64,000 nucleotides of DNA from Gracilibacillus alcaliphilus. GTDB taxonomy: Bacteria > Bacillota > Bacilli > Bacillales > Amphibacillaceae. Below, piece after piece: positions 1-8,561 of the stretch. Both the position numbers and the translations under genes were made by a program. The stretch spans positions 1 through 64,000 of the forward strand of contig NZ_JAFBFA010000011.1 in NCBI RefSeq assembly GCF_016909015.1. Direction: 5' to 3'. The first letter of the stretch is position 1. Every line of letters starts with the position of its first letter. Under the pieces are notes generated by a model, which saw only the letters and a program-made list of their open reading frames with translations, was not told where the DNA came from and ran no database searches.

Positions 1-61
1 CTGGATAATCCTTGGCATTCGCTTCAATAAAAGCAAATTGTATCTCCTTCTGTGCTCTCAC
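1..61 (-). CDS. IS3-family transposase OrfB, N-terminal fragment (runs off the window)
   Basis: The minus-strand frame opening with GTG at 61 overlaps the orfA stop codon (GTGA) and encodes about 20 residues ending in A-N-A-K-D-Y-P. That resembles the start of IS150-type OrfB integrases, which would carry the DDE catalytic domain further on. Only this fragment is visible, so whether the transposase is intact cannot be judged. It may be made by frameshifting from orfA rather than from its own start. Confidence 0.6.
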   Translation of the reverse strand, partial: MRAQKEIQFAFIEANAKDYP

Positions 62-363
62 TTCCTTTCCAGCTCCAAAAGCTTTTTTAATAATTCAATC
101 TGAAGGGCTTGGTGTTCGATGATTTCGTCTTTGGTTAGCTCCTTCTTTTTTGCCTTTTTTTCCAGGTTCTCCTTTCGTCTTTTGCGGGCGGTCTGCCCTT
201 TGCGCATCAACGCTTCATATCCGCCTTCTCGTACTTTTTGTACCCAACGCCTTGCCACTCTTTCATCACTGATAGGATAGGCTTGTACCAAGTCTCGAAT
301 GGCATGCCCTTCAAAGTATTTCTCCACTACTTGTTTCTTCATCTCATAACTGTAAGTTTTCAT
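58..363 (-). CDS. IS3-family transposase OrfA (helix-turn-helix protein)
   Basis: 101 residues. The N-terminal half (about 1-55) is a homeodomain-like helix-turn-helix of the IS3 OrfA/helix-turn-helix_28 kind, including R-W-V-Q-K-V-R-E-G-G. The C-terminal half is highly basic (K-K-A-K-K-K) and ends in a leucine-rich helix (L-L-K-K-L-L-E-L-E-R-K) of the type that mediates OrfA/OrfAB multimerisation. Start ATG at 363 is preceded by AGGAGGAG. The stop overlaps the orfB start. It binds the element's ends and regulates transposition; function is assigned by family. Confidence 0.85.
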   Translation of the reverse strand: MKTYSYEMKKQVVEKYFEGHAIRDLVQAYPISDERVARRWVQKVREGGYEALMRKGQTARKRRKENLEKKAKKKELTKDEIIEHQALQIELLKKLLELERK

Positions 364-600
364 ATGCTCCTCCTGTTGATTAATTTTTCTATTATAACGG
401 ACAGTTTCGAGGAGTGTCTACTTTACTAATACAATATCAAGGATCTAACGGACAGAAAAAATCCAAAAAGTCTTCTCCAGTCCATAAGAATCCGAAGGAC
501 AGCAGAAAAGGAATTTTAATGTGAAAAATGGAAGAGTTAGATAAGAGGGAAAAGGGAATAAGATGTAAGAGTTATCCTTTGTCTGAAAGGGGGAAAAGAA

Positions 601-756
601 ATGGAAACGAGAGATTCTGTTGTGAAGACTGGACTCGGATTTGGGGCTGTATTAGCCATAACCATTTCTTGGAGTGTCAATCAATCTATCTTATGGGCGA
701 TTATTCATGGTGTTTTCGGCTGGCTGTATGTCGCCTATTATGCTTTAACAAGATAA
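601..756 (+). CDS. small hydrophobic membrane protein, unknown function
   Basis: A 51-residue ORF that sits in a different frame from a longer spurious ORF covering the same bases. ATG at 601 follows AAAGGGGGAAAAGAA, a good ribosome binding site, while the longer frame has none. The protein has a short polar N-terminus (M-E-T-R-D-S-V-V-K), then a hydrophobic stretch (G-F-G-A-V-L-A-I-T-I-S-W-S-V) and a second one (I-L-W-A-I-I-H-G-V-F-G-W-L-Y-V), so two membrane segments are likely. Short proteins with an S-W-S-x-N-x-S-I pattern and a second Trp-rich helix are common in Firmicutes, with no known role. A terminator follows at 792-820. Confidence 0.7.
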   Translation: METRDSVVKTGLGFGAVLAITISWSVNQSILWAIIHGVFGWLYVAYYALTR

Positions 757-791
757 GATATCAGCTATTTTAGATTTTGCAGTTCATATTG

Positions 792-820
792 ACTCCTCAT
801 TTTTTATGGGGAGTTTTTTT
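792..820 (+). terminator. Rho-independent terminator of the small membrane protein gene
   Basis: A 9-bp stem (ACTCCTCAT with ATGGGGAGT, one G-T pair), a 5-T loop and a run of seven T. It lies 36 bases after the stop at 756 and insulates the following nagZ promoter. Confidence 0.75.
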
Positions 821-916
821 GTGCTGCAGAGAACTGAATCCAAAATATTATTTCGAAAAAATTCAGATAGAGGATCTAGTTAAATCCATTATCACTAACT
901 TCTTATTAACTCTTTT

Positions 917-964
917 TAAAATAATAATTCAAAATAAAATAATATTTTTTGAATTATTATTTTA
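917..964. promoter_or_regulatory. 18-bp perfect inverted repeat over the nagZ promoter, likely regulator operator
   Basis: Arms 917-934 and 947-964 are perfect reverse complements (core AATAATTCAAAA / TTTTGAATTATT) separated by 12 AT-rich bases. The right arm covers the -35 box, a classic place for a repressor. The operon encodes an RpiR-type regulator (MurR-like), so it is the natural candidate to bind here, but this is inference: no second copy was seen in the window. Confidence 0.6.
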
Positions 965-978
965 TTTTGTAATAGAAT
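949..978 (+). promoter_or_regulatory. sigma-A-type promoter for the amino-sugar operon
   Basis: TTGAAT (949-954), 18-base spacer, TAGAAT (973-978). It lies between the operator arm and the cre box, about 55 bases before the nagZ start. Confidence 0.55.
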
Positions 979-997
979 ATGTTAACATGTCATTACA

Positions 998-1011
998 AGA
1001 AAGCGTTACCA
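998..1011. promoter_or_regulatory. cre box (CcpA site) in the nagZ leader
   Basis: AGAAAGCGTTACCA matches the consensus TGWAARCGYTWWCW at 12 of 14 positions. It sits just downstream of the -10 box, where CcpA binding normally represses. This predicts glucose repression of the amino-sugar operon. Confidence 0.6.
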
Positions 1012-1034
1012 GTAAAGTGGAAGGAGGTAATGAT

Positions 1035-2603
1035 GTGAGTGGTATCGATAAAAAAATAGGCAGACTAATGGTTATCGGTTTTCATGGGACAGAGGTTACT
1101 GATGAGGTGAAGCACCTTATTCATACGTATCATGTGGCAGGAATTATCTTATTCAGCCGTAATATCAATTATGCACAACAATTAAAAAAGCTAATTACAG
1201 CCTTGCAGCAAGAGGCGCAAATGGCAGGATATCAAAGACCGCTGTTGATTTGTTTGGATCAGGAAAATGGCATTGTCCGCAGACTGGGAGATGACACCAC
1301 CATATTTCCGGGATCTATGGCTATTGCAGCAACAGAAGCACCTGATAATGCTTTCCAGATTAGCTATGCTACGGGTGAAGAGTTACGTGCGTTAGGGATT
1401 AATTGGAATCTTGCCCCCGTGCTGGATATTAATAATAACCAGCATAATCCGGTGATCGGAGTCCGGTCGTTTAGTGATTCTCCGGATCAAGTGTCTGCCT
1501 TTGGCCAACAGGCAATGAAGGGGATGCAAGCAGCAGGAATTATCCCTACATTAAAACACTTTCCAGGACATGGTGATACACAGATAGACTCCCATTTAGG
1601 AATGGCTACTCTGACACATAATATGGAGCGGTTGGAACAAATCGAATTAAAACCGTTTCGCACGTGTATCGAAGCAGGAGCCGAAGTAGTGATGACTGCT
1701 CATATTCATTTCTCTACAATGGAGCCGCAACAAGTGAGGCCGGCAACCGTATCGAAACGTGTATTAACAGATATATTGCGCAATCAATTAGGTTTTCAGG
1801 GTGTAATTACAACGGATTGTTTAGAAATGGAGGCTATATCAGACACAATAGGTACAGAAAATGGGGCGGTTCAAGCAGTTCAGGCAGGAGCTGATCTAGT
1901 GATGATTTCACATACGTACGAAAAACAAATAGGTGCGGCAGAAATGCTCCATCAAGCTGTAAAAACTGGTGAACTGTCACACCAAAGGATGGAACAGTCT
2001 GTTCAACGAGTGAATCGTCTGATAGATAAGTATACCGAACAAGCACAATCGCAAGCTTTTGATTCGGTGGGAAGCTCCTCTCATCAGCAATTGGCATATC
2101 AGGTATATCAGCAAAGCGTTACCATAATCAGAAATAACAAACAAACCATGCCATTTGCCAAATGGGACCCCAGAGTACTTGTAATAGAGGCTGTTGATGA
2201 AACTGGGACAAAAGCGGAGGATGAGACAACTGACAGAATACTAATACCTATAGTGCGTGAATTCCTGTCAAAGGCAGAGGCGGTTACATTACCAGGAAAG
2301 TTATCTCTCCCCCAAGTTAATCACATGATTAAGCAGGCAGAGGGTTATGATTATATCATTTTCGGCACGATGAATTTGACTCCAGATTCTAGATGGGGCG
2401 ACCTCATCCAGGCCTGTCAAACGAAAAAGACAAAAGTAGTCGGCATTGCTATGAAAAATCCTTATGATGTACGATATTTCCCCACAGCAGATGCTTACCT
2501 CTGCACATATGAACCTACTTATCCGGCTATTCAAATCGCAGTTCAAGCAATTATTGGAGAAGTAGATGTAAAAGGAAAGCTGCCTGTGCACATTTCTACA
2601 TAA
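1035..2603 (+). CDS. nagZ: beta-N-acetylglucosaminidase NagZ, glycoside hydrolase family 3, without signal peptide
   Basis: 522 residues from GTG 1035, chosen because AAGGAGG lies 7 bases upstream; the open frame continues to 777 but crosses the promoter. NagZ removes GlcNAc from muropeptides or GlcNAc-MurNAc disaccharides. The GH3 barrel carries K-H-F-P-G-H-G-D-T (about 174-182) followed by D-S-H, the Asp/His dyad loop typical of NagZ, and T-T-D-C-L-E-M-E-A with the probable nucleophile Asp about 261. The C-terminal ~180 residues fit the second domain of Bacillus NagZ. Unlike secreted B. subtilis NagZ (YbbD), no signal peptide is visible in this start, so it should act in the cytoplasm on imported sugars. 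First gene of the operon. Confidence 0.9.
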   Translation: MSGIDKKIGRLMVIGFHGTEVTDEVKHLIHTYHVAGIILFSRNINYAQQLKKLITALQQEAQMAGYQRPLLICLDQENGIVRRLGDDTTIFPGSMAIAATEAPDNAFQISYATGEELRALGINWNLAPVLDINNNQHNPVIGVRSFSDSPDQVSAFGQQAMKGMQAAGIIPTLKHFPGHGDTQIDSHLGMATLTHNMERLEQIELKPFRTCIEAGAEVVMTAHIHFSTMEPQQVRPATVSKRVLTDILRNQLGFQGVITTDCLEMEAISDTIGTENGAVQAVQAGADLVMISHTYEKQIGAAEMLHQAVKTGELSHQRMEQSVQRVNRLIDKYTEQAQSQAFDSVGSSSHQQLAYQVYQQSVTIIRNNKQTMPFAKWDPRVLVIEAVDETGTKAEDETTDRILIPIVREFLSKAEAVTLPGKLSLPQVNHMIKQAEGYDYIIFGTMNLTPDSRWGDLIQACQTKKTKVVGIAMKNPYDVRYFPTADAYLCTYEPTYPAIQIAVQAIIGEVDVKGKLPVHIST

Positions 2604-2680
2604 AGAAGTTGTTCAAAAAAGGGGGTGTTAACAAGCAGCTACAATCAACATTTCAATTTTTAAAAGGGAGGGGTTAATTG

Positions 2681-4288
2681 ATGAACAGGAAGCAGTTATA
2701 TTTATTTTTTATCATGGTGGTCACGATTTTGCTAGTAGCGGCATGCAGCAATGATGATCAGGAAGTTGGCGGCAGTGAAGAGGCATTGGAAAATCTAAAT
2801 GCGGAAGGCATGCCGATTGTTAATGAACCGATAACCATTGATGTATTTGCAGGGCAGGCTGCAACAACGGCAGAGAATTGGAACGATGTGCCATTATTAA
2901 ACGAATATGAGGAAATGACGAATATCCAAATGAACTGGACCCAAGTTCCGATTGACGGCTTGGCGGAAAGGCGTAATTTGGTACTGGCAAGCGGAGATTT
3001 ACCTGACCTATTTTATGGTGCTTATGTACCGAATTCTGATTTATACAGCTATGGCCAGCAGGGTGTTTTTATTCCCTTAAATGATTTAATTGACGAGTAT
3101 GCACCGAATCTGAAGGCTTATTTAGAAGAATACCCTGAGATTACCAATACGATTACGTTTCCAGATGGAAATATTTATGCCATTCCAAGATTGAGAGATC
3201 CTGAGGCACTCACGTCATTAATGGATGACAAGCCATGGATTAATCAAGAGATTCTTGAAGAGACCGGGATGAGTAATCCGGAAACTACAGATGAGTTCTA
3301 TGAATATTTGAAAGCGGCAAAAGAATTAAGTGTAGATGGCAATGATGTGATTCCATTTAGCAGTGTATCGATGGATCGTTTATACCATTGGATATCAGGG
3401 GCCTTTGGCTTATCTAATAAAGGGATTTTACATCCATTGATTGATGAAGATCCTGAGACACAGGAGATGCGCTTTTATCCGATAGCTGATGAATACAGAG
3501 AAATGCTGGAATACATGAATAAGCTTTACACAGAAGGATTAATTGAACAGAATATTTACTCGATTGAAGTAGATCAATTTTTGGCAAATGGGATGCAAGG
3601 CAGATATGCAGCAATGAACTTCTTTAATCCAATTGATTATTTTGGTGAAGAGGTAGGGGGACGCTATATTCCTGGTAATGTGTTAGAAGGTCCTCATGGT
3701 GATAAATTATTCAGTGCCATGTTACATCCAGTCAACAGTCTAGGCCATTTTTCTATTACTAGTGAGAACGAGAATCCTGAAGCAACGATTCGCTGGATTG
3801 ATTACTTCTGGAGTGATGAAGGGAAGAAAATGTTCTTTATGGGACTAGAAGGTGAAACATATGAGGAGACAGAAGATGGCCCTGTATTGAAAGAAGTGAT
3901 TACCAATAATCCGGACGGTCTTACCGTTCAAGAGGCCTTAGCACAATATATTATTAATCCTGGCGGTGGTCATCCAGTTATTGATGATCCAAGATTCTCT
4001 ACAGCACCGGAGTTTCGGCCGGAGGACATAGAGAATGCGGAGAAAAATGCTCCGTACTTGATAGAAGACCCTTGGCCATTATTTGTCTACGAGGATGAAG
4101 AGCAGACAAGATTGGAAGTGCTCTCAACAGACTTGGCTAAGTATGTGAATGAGATGGAGGCACAATTTGTTACCGGAGAGACGGACTTCTCCCATTGGGA
4201 TCAATATGTGGAAACGATTGAAGGGATGGGGCTGGAAGAATATTTAGAAATACAACAAAATGCTTTAGACCGTTATCTAGATAATTAA
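2681..4288 (+). CDS. extracellular solute-binding lipoprotein 1 of the amino-sugar ABC importer
   Basis: 535 residues from ATG 2681, 7 bases after AAGGGAGGGG; an in-frame TTG directly before it is less well placed. The signal peptide ends in a lipobox (L-V-A-A-C), so it is anchored to the outer face of the membrane. The large size and partner permeases (LplB/YtcP type) place it in the family 1 solute-binding group of complex-carbohydrate importers. It is followed 17 bases later by a close paralogue with the same N-terminal block (V-G-G-S-E-E-A near the mature end). Substrate is inferred from context as MurNAc-containing sugars or muropeptides. Confidence 0.88.
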   Translation: MNRKQLYLFFIMVVTILLVAACSNDDQEVGGSEEALENLNAEGMPIVNEPITIDVFAGQAATTAENWNDVPLLNEYEEMTNIQMNWTQVPIDGLAERRNLVLASGDLPDLFYGAYVPNSDLYSYGQQGVFIPLNDLIDEYAPNLKAYLEEYPEITNTITFPDGNIYAIPRLRDPEALTSLMDDKPWINQEILEETGMSNPETTDEFYEYLKAAKELSVDGNDVIPFSSVSMDRLYHWISGAFGLSNKGILHPLIDEDPETQEMRFYPIADEYREMLEYMNKLYTEGLIEQNIYSIEVDQFLANGMQGRYAAMNFFNPIDYFGEEVGGRYIPGNVLEGPHGDKLFSAMLHPVNSLGHFSITSENENPEATIRWIDYFWSDEGKKMFFMGLEGETYEETEDGPVLKEVITNNPDGLTVQEALAQYIINPGGGHPVIDDPRFSTAPEFRPEDIENAEKNAPYLIEDPWPLFVYEDEEQTRLEVLSTDLAKYVNEMEAQFVTGETDFSHWDQYVETIEGMGLEEYLEIQQNALDRYLDN

Positions 4289-4305
4289 ATAAAGGAGGGC
4301 TATAT

Positions 4306-5928
4306 ATGCCTGTGAAACGAATCGGCTTATTAGCGGTAATAGTGATGTTAGCTGGATGGCTGGCTGCTTGTAGCAATGATGACGAGGGAGAAGTCGGCGG
4401 CAGTGAAGAAGCTATTAGTAACCTCAATACAGAGGGGATGCCAATCGTAGATGAACCCATTCAGTTAGAAATTTTTGCTGGAAAGGCTGCAACGACAGCT
4501 GATGATTGGAATGATGTCTTGCTTTTAAACGAATATGAGGAAATGACCAATATTGATATCACTTGGAATCAGGTACCAGCAGATGGACTAGAGGAACGGA
4601 GGAATCTAGCTTTAGCCAGTGGTGATTTGCCAGATGCCTTTTATGCCGCTAACTTGACTATTTCTGATATCCAAACATACGGATCACAAGGAATCTTTAT
4701 TCCTTTGAATGATTTAATTGAGGAATATGCCCCTAATATTGCACAGGTACTGGAAGAAAACCCTGATATCCAAAGCGGGATCACCTTTCCAGATGGTAAT
4801 ATTTATTCTATCCCAACGGTGTATGCCCCTGATTTTCAGTCCTTATTAATTGGTGCAAAGGGCTGGGTAAATGGAGATTGGCTGGAACAGCTAGGGATGG
4901 ATAACCCAGAGACAACGGAAGAATTCTATGAATATTTAAAGGCTGTAAAAGAGACGGATCTAAATGGCAATGGAGAAAATGATGAGATTCCGCTTAGCAG
5001 TGTGGCCGAGATGGATCGAATTATTCATTGGATTTCAGGTGCTTTTGGTGTACAGAACAAAGGACAGCAGCACGCCATGATTGACGAAGACCCTGATACA
5101 GGTGATTTGCGCTTTTTCCCAACATCGGATGCCTATCGTAACATGCTGGAGTATTTAAACCAACTCTATGACGAGGGACTTATTGAGCAGAGCATTTATA
5201 CGCTGGAGGTGGATCAGCACTTGGCCAATGCTGCTAATAACCTCTATGGAGCGGTTCAATTCTTTAATCCGGTAGAGTTGTATGGAGAAGAAATTGGTGG
5301 CCAATTTATCCCGGGTAATGCTTTGGAAGGGCCGGACGGTACCAAAATGTATACCGGAATTGCCTCACCTGTTCGTTCTCTAGGTAACTTCGTGATTACC
5401 AGTGAGAATGAAAATCCAGAGGCAACCTTACGTTGGATTGACTATTTCTGGAGTGATGAAGGGGCGAAGATGTTCTTTATGGGTATTGAAGGTGTCACTT
5501 ATGAAGAAACAGAGGATGGCCCGCAATTATTAGAGGAGATTACAAATGACCCGGATGGTCTGACTTTAACCCAGGCATTGGCAAAATATATTATTAATCC
5601 TGGAGGTAATCATCCAGTTATGATAACAGATGACTACTTTACTGGTTCTGAGAACTCGCCGTTAGATAAAGAGGCAGCAGAACATATCGATCCCTATTTG
5701 ATTGAAGAAATCTGGCCGAGTTTCACTTATACAGAAGAGGAAAGTGCTGATATCACCATATTGGAGGCAGATTTAGATAAATATATTAGTGAAATGCAAG
5801 CTGCTTTTATCACAGGTGAACAGGATTTTGATCAATGGGACAGTTATGTGGAAACGGTGGAGAATATGAAGCTTGATGAATACATGGAGATCCAGCAAGC
5901 CGCATATGAACGTTATCAGGAAAGTTAA
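4306..5928 (+). CDS. extracellular solute-binding lipoprotein 2 (tandem paralogue)
   Basis: 540 residues with a lipobox L-A-A-C and AAAGGAGGG before ATG 4306. It aligns end to end with the preceding lipoprotein: shared blocks include A-T-T-A, L-L-N-E-Y-E-E-M-T-N-I, R-W-I-D-Y-F-W-S-D-E-G and Y-I-I-N-P-G-G. Differences are spread throughout, so this is an old tandem duplication rather than an assembly repeat. Having two receptors for one permease pair suggests two related ligands, for example sugars of different length or with and without peptide. A strong hairpin follows at 5954-5991. Confidence 0.88.
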   Translation: MPVKRIGLLAVIVMLAGWLAACSNDDEGEVGGSEEAISNLNTEGMPIVDEPIQLEIFAGKAATTADDWNDVLLLNEYEEMTNIDITWNQVPADGLEERRNLALASGDLPDAFYAANLTISDIQTYGSQGIFIPLNDLIEEYAPNIAQVLEENPDIQSGITFPDGNIYSIPTVYAPDFQSLLIGAKGWVNGDWLEQLGMDNPETTEEFYEYLKAVKETDLNGNGENDEIPLSSVAEMDRIIHWISGAFGVQNKGQQHAMIDEDPDTGDLRFFPTSDAYRNMLEYLNQLYDEGLIEQSIYTLEVDQHLANAANNLYGAVQFFNPVELYGEEIGGQFIPGNALEGPDGTKMYTGIASPVRSLGNFVITSENENPEATLRWIDYFWSDEGAKMFFMGIEGVTYEETEDGPQLLEEITNDPDGLTLTQALAKYIINPGGNHPVMITDDYFTGSENSPLDKEAAEHIDPYLIEEIWPSFTYTEEESADITILEADLDKYISEMQAAFITGEQDFDQWDSYVETVENMKLDEYMEIQQAAYERYQES

Positions 5929-5953
5929 TCCTTCCAGCATGGTTTGAAGCGCC

Positions 5954-5991
5954 TGCCTGTTCTGCTTCGATAATTCGAAGAGGAGCAGGCA
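5954..5991 (+). other. intercistronic hairpin between lipoprotein and permease genes
   Basis: About 16 base pairs (TGCCTG.TC..CTTCG with CGAAG..GA.CAGGCA, two G-T pairs, one mismatch) around a 5-base loop. No T-run follows, so it is not a standard terminator. Such hairpins often stabilise the upstream message, giving more binding protein than permease. That role is inference. Confidence 0.6.
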
Positions 5992-6043
5992 CTGGCCGCT
6001 TGGATCATGGAGCAGTGAATGTGCGTAAATAGGAGGTTGGAAC

Positions 6044-6991
6044 ATGAGAACAGCAAGGGCAGAAGCTCATGTAGCAGAGAAGACAAGAGGGTATCGAATC
6101 AAGAAAAACTTTCAACGGAATTGGCAGCTATATGTATTATTAGTACCGGCTATTGCTTATTTTATTATCCTTCATTATATTCCAATGTATGGTGTGCAGA
6201 TTGCCTTTAAGAATTTTATTGCTACACAAGGGATATGGGGAAGCCCGTGGACAGGATTTGACCATTTTACAAGGTTTTTCGAATCCTACTACTTTTGGAG
6301 ACTATTAAAAAACACGATTATTTTAAGTGCTTATCAACTCGTTTTATTCCCGCTGCCGATCATACTGGCTTTATCGCTGCATGAAGTGAAAAAGACAATG
6401 TTTAAAAGGTGGGCACAGACACTAACTTATGCCCCGCACTTTATTTCTGTAGTGGTAGTGGTTGGTATGATTGTTATTTTTTTAGATCCGACAACCGGAT
6501 TAGTGAACCGTGTTATTGTTGCTTTGGGTGGAGAGGCTATTCCATTTCTTACAAGTCCTGACTGGTTTAGACATATCTTTACTTGGTCCGGTGTATGGCA
6601 GACATTAGGCTGGAGTTCGATTATTTATCTGGCAGCTTTGTCTGGGGTAAATCCAGAATTGCATGAAGCGGCAAAGGTAGATGGTGCCACCCGCATTCAG
6701 CGTATTCTTCATATCAATATCCCGAGTATTCTGCCAACGATTGTTGTGTTGTTTATTTTGAATATCGGCAGCTTTATGACGGTTGGTTTTGAGAAGGTGC
6801 TCTTAATGCAGAATGATTTGAATGTATCGACCTCTGATGTTATCCAAACCTTTGTCTATCAAACGGGTTTGTTAGAAGGTCAATACAGTTTTGCAGCAGC
6901 CATTGGGCTTTTCGATTCGGTTATCAATATTACATTACTAGTAGTCTTTAACTATCTTGCTAGAAAATTGACAGATTCCAGTCTGTGGTAA
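6044..6991 (+). CDS. ABC sugar permease, LplB/CUT1 type
   Basis: 315 residues, six predicted membrane segments. The EAA loop E-A-A-K-V-D-G-A-T (about 207-215), which docks the ATPase, is intact. N-terminal basic tail then L-L-V-P-A-I-A-Y-F; this and the neighbouring large lipoproteins are typical of the LplABC/YtcP group. AGGAGG lies 8 bases before the ATG. Works with the next gene as a heterodimer channel. No ATP-binding subunit is encoded in the operon. Confidence 0.9.
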   Translation: MRTARAEAHVAEKTRGYRIKKNFQRNWQLYVLLVPAIAYFIILHYIPMYGVQIAFKNFIATQGIWGSPWTGFDHFTRFFESYYFWRLLKNTIILSAYQLVLFPLPIILALSLHEVKKTMFKRWAQTLTYAPHFISVVVVVGMIVIFLDPTTGLVNRVIVALGGEAIPFLTSPDWFRHIFTWSGVWQTLGWSSIIYLAALSGVNPELHEAAKVDGATRIQRILHINIPSILPTIVVLFILNIGSFMTVGFEKVLLMQNDLNVSTSDVIQTFVYQTGLLEGQYSFAAAIGLFDSVINITLLVVFNYLARKLTDSSLW

Positions 6992-7005
6992 GGGAGTGAT
7001 ACAAC

Positions 7006-7899
7006 ATGAAGAGGTTTAGTCTCTCGGATAGAATGTTTGATACATTCAACACCATCTTTCTTGTGATTATTTTAATATTAATTGTTTATCCGCTGATTTT
7101 TGTCTTAAGTGCCTCTATCAGCGATCCAACCGCCGTCAGTTCTGGACGAATGTGGCTTTGGCCGGTGGAAATTACATTTAGGGGGTATGAACGGGTATTC
7201 TCTGAATCATCGATATGGAGGGGATACGGGAACACCATTCTCTATACATTAGCGGGTACGCTTATCCATTTACTGGTATTATTGCCTTGTGCCTATGCCT
7301 TATCTCGTAAAGAATTAATGGCCAAAAAATTCATCTTGTGGTTTATTCTCTTTACTATGTTATTTAACGGGGGGCTGATTCCAACTTATTTAATTGTCCA
7401 ATCGTTAGGAATGCTGAATACGATGTGGGCGATTGTGATTCCAAATGTAGTTGGCGCTTGGTCGATTCTGGTGGCAAGGACATTTTTTCACCAAAGTATC
7501 CCTGATCAGCTGGTCGAGGCATCCAAGATAGATGGGGCTTCTGACTTCTATATCTTTATTCGAGTGGTACTGCCCTTATCCTTACCGATTGTTGCGGTAA
7601 TGGCGCTGTTCCATGCCGTAGGTTTATGGAATCAGTATTTTAACGCCTTGATTTATTTATCAGACCGTGATAAGTTTCCGTTGCAATTGATTCTGCGGGA
7701 GATTTTAGTCGTCAATCAGATGCAATTAAATGATCCAGCTGCAGGCGGCGGGGGAGAGTCATTAGTAGATCAGGTGCAGACGGCCGGTTTGATCAAATAT
7801 GCCGTCATTATTGTTTCATCCCTGCCATTATTAATTGTCTACCCATTTATTCAGCGCTTCTTTGTGCAGGGGGTATTAATAGGATCGATTAAGGAATAA
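7006..7899 (+). CDS. ABC sugar permease, LplC/YtcP type
   Basis: 297 residues with six membrane segments; the EAA loop reads E-A-S-K-I-D-G-A-S-D. The C-terminal I-Q-R-F-F-V-Q-G-V-L-I-G-S-I-K is characteristic of this permease group. Starts 14 bases after the previous gene. Like other transporters of this type it probably borrows a shared MsmX-like ATPase encoded elsewhere. Confidence 0.9.
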   Translation: MKRFSLSDRMFDTFNTIFLVIILILIVYPLIFVLSASISDPTAVSSGRMWLWPVEITFRGYERVFSESSIWRGYGNTILYTLAGTLIHLLVLLPCAYALSRKELMAKKFILWFILFTMLFNGGLIPTYLIVQSLGMLNTMWAIVIPNVVGAWSILVARTFFHQSIPDQLVEASKIDGASDFYIFIRVVLPLSLPIVAVMALFHAVGLWNQYFNALIYLSDRDKFPLQLILREILVVNQMQLNDPAAGGGGESLVDQVQTAGLIKYAVIIVSSLPLLIVYPFIQRFFVQGVLIGSIKE

Positions 7900-7918
7900 A
7901 CAAAAAGGAGGCAGCGTG

Positions 7919-8536
7919 ATGAGCAGCTTTATAGCGGGTTATTATCAAGTTTCTGTATGGATTACGCGCTTTGCCTATTTAAACCTACTATGGTTTGTGT
8001 TCTCTGTGGCCGGTCTAGTCTTATTTGGTTTCTTACCTGCAACGGCCGCTATGTTCGCGGTAGTGCGCAAATGGATTAACAAAGAGCATGAGGTTCCGAT
8101 TTTCCAAACTTTTTGGCAATCGTACCGTAAGGAATTTATCAAAATCAATCTGATTGGTTATGTTATTTTTGCTGTAGGCTATTTTTTGACAATTGAATTT
8201 CAAATACTTAGGGCCCAAGAACATATCGGTTATATCATTGCCAGCTTTGGTGTCCTTGGTCTGTTCTTGATTTACCTTATTATTCTGCTTTATTTATTTC
8301 CGATTTTCGTTCATTTTAAATTGCGGCCATTAGAATATATTAAATGGGCTTTCCTCATTGGAATCGGACACCCTATTCTTACGATATTTCTATTGGGGGT
8401 GATGATAGGTATTCTTTATCTTGCCTATACGGTATTTCCAGCGTTACTATTCTTCTTTGGCGGCAGTATATCAGCCTATATCTTAATGTGGGGCGCTTCG
8501 CAGACGTTTACTAAATTTGAGCGTGCAGGAGCATAA
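7919..8536 (+). CDS. YesL-like membrane protein (DUF624)
   Basis: 205 residues from ATG 7919, 7 bases after AAGGAGG (an overlapping GTG at 7916 is too close). Four or more hydrophobic segments, with the N-terminal pattern W-I-T-R-F-A-Y-L-N-L-L-W. DUF624 proteins commonly accompany LplB/YtcP-type sugar permeases (YesL with YesOPQ in B. subtilis). Function unknown; an accessory role to the importer is inferred. Confidence 0.8.
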   Translation: MSSFIAGYYQVSVWITRFAYLNLLWFVFSVAGLVLFGFLPATAAMFAVVRKWINKEHEVPIFQTFWQSYRKEFIKINLIGYVIFAVGYFLTIEFQILRAQEHIGYIIASFGVLGLFLIYLIILLYLFPIFVHFKLRPLEYIKWAFLIGIGHPILTIFLLGVMIGILYLAYTVFPALLFFFGGSISAYILMWGASQTFTKFERAGA

Positions 8537-8561
8537 TTAAATGGTGAAGGAAGGTAATGGT

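Larger units (their letters stand above)
1..420 (-). mobile_element. IS3-family insertion sequence (IS150-like), 5' end; continues past the left edge
   Basis: The segment holds the upstream end of an IS3-type element read on the minus strand: a terminal sequence near 405-420 (minus strand begins TAGACACTCCTCGAAACTG), a TATAAT-like box at about 390-395, a strong AGGAGGAG ribosome binding site, orfA, and the first codons of orfB. The exact outer end and any target-site duplication cannot be fixed because the other end lies outside the window. Two overlapping frames with an orfA-type helix-turn-helix protein and a leucine-rich C-terminus are typical of this family, where orfA and orfB are fused by programmed -1 frameshifting. 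Confidence 0.8.

Noticed and set aside
528..773. 81-residue ORF
   Set aside because: No ribosome site, unnatural composition; the same bases encode a better small membrane protein at 601-756.
777..1034. N-terminal extension of nagZ
   Set aside because: It covers the terminator, operator and promoter; the GTG at 1035 has a perfect ribosome site.
2604..2625. A second MITE copy, from the AAGTTGTTCAAAAA match
   Set aside because: Only one end matches and no element body follows; at most a remnant.
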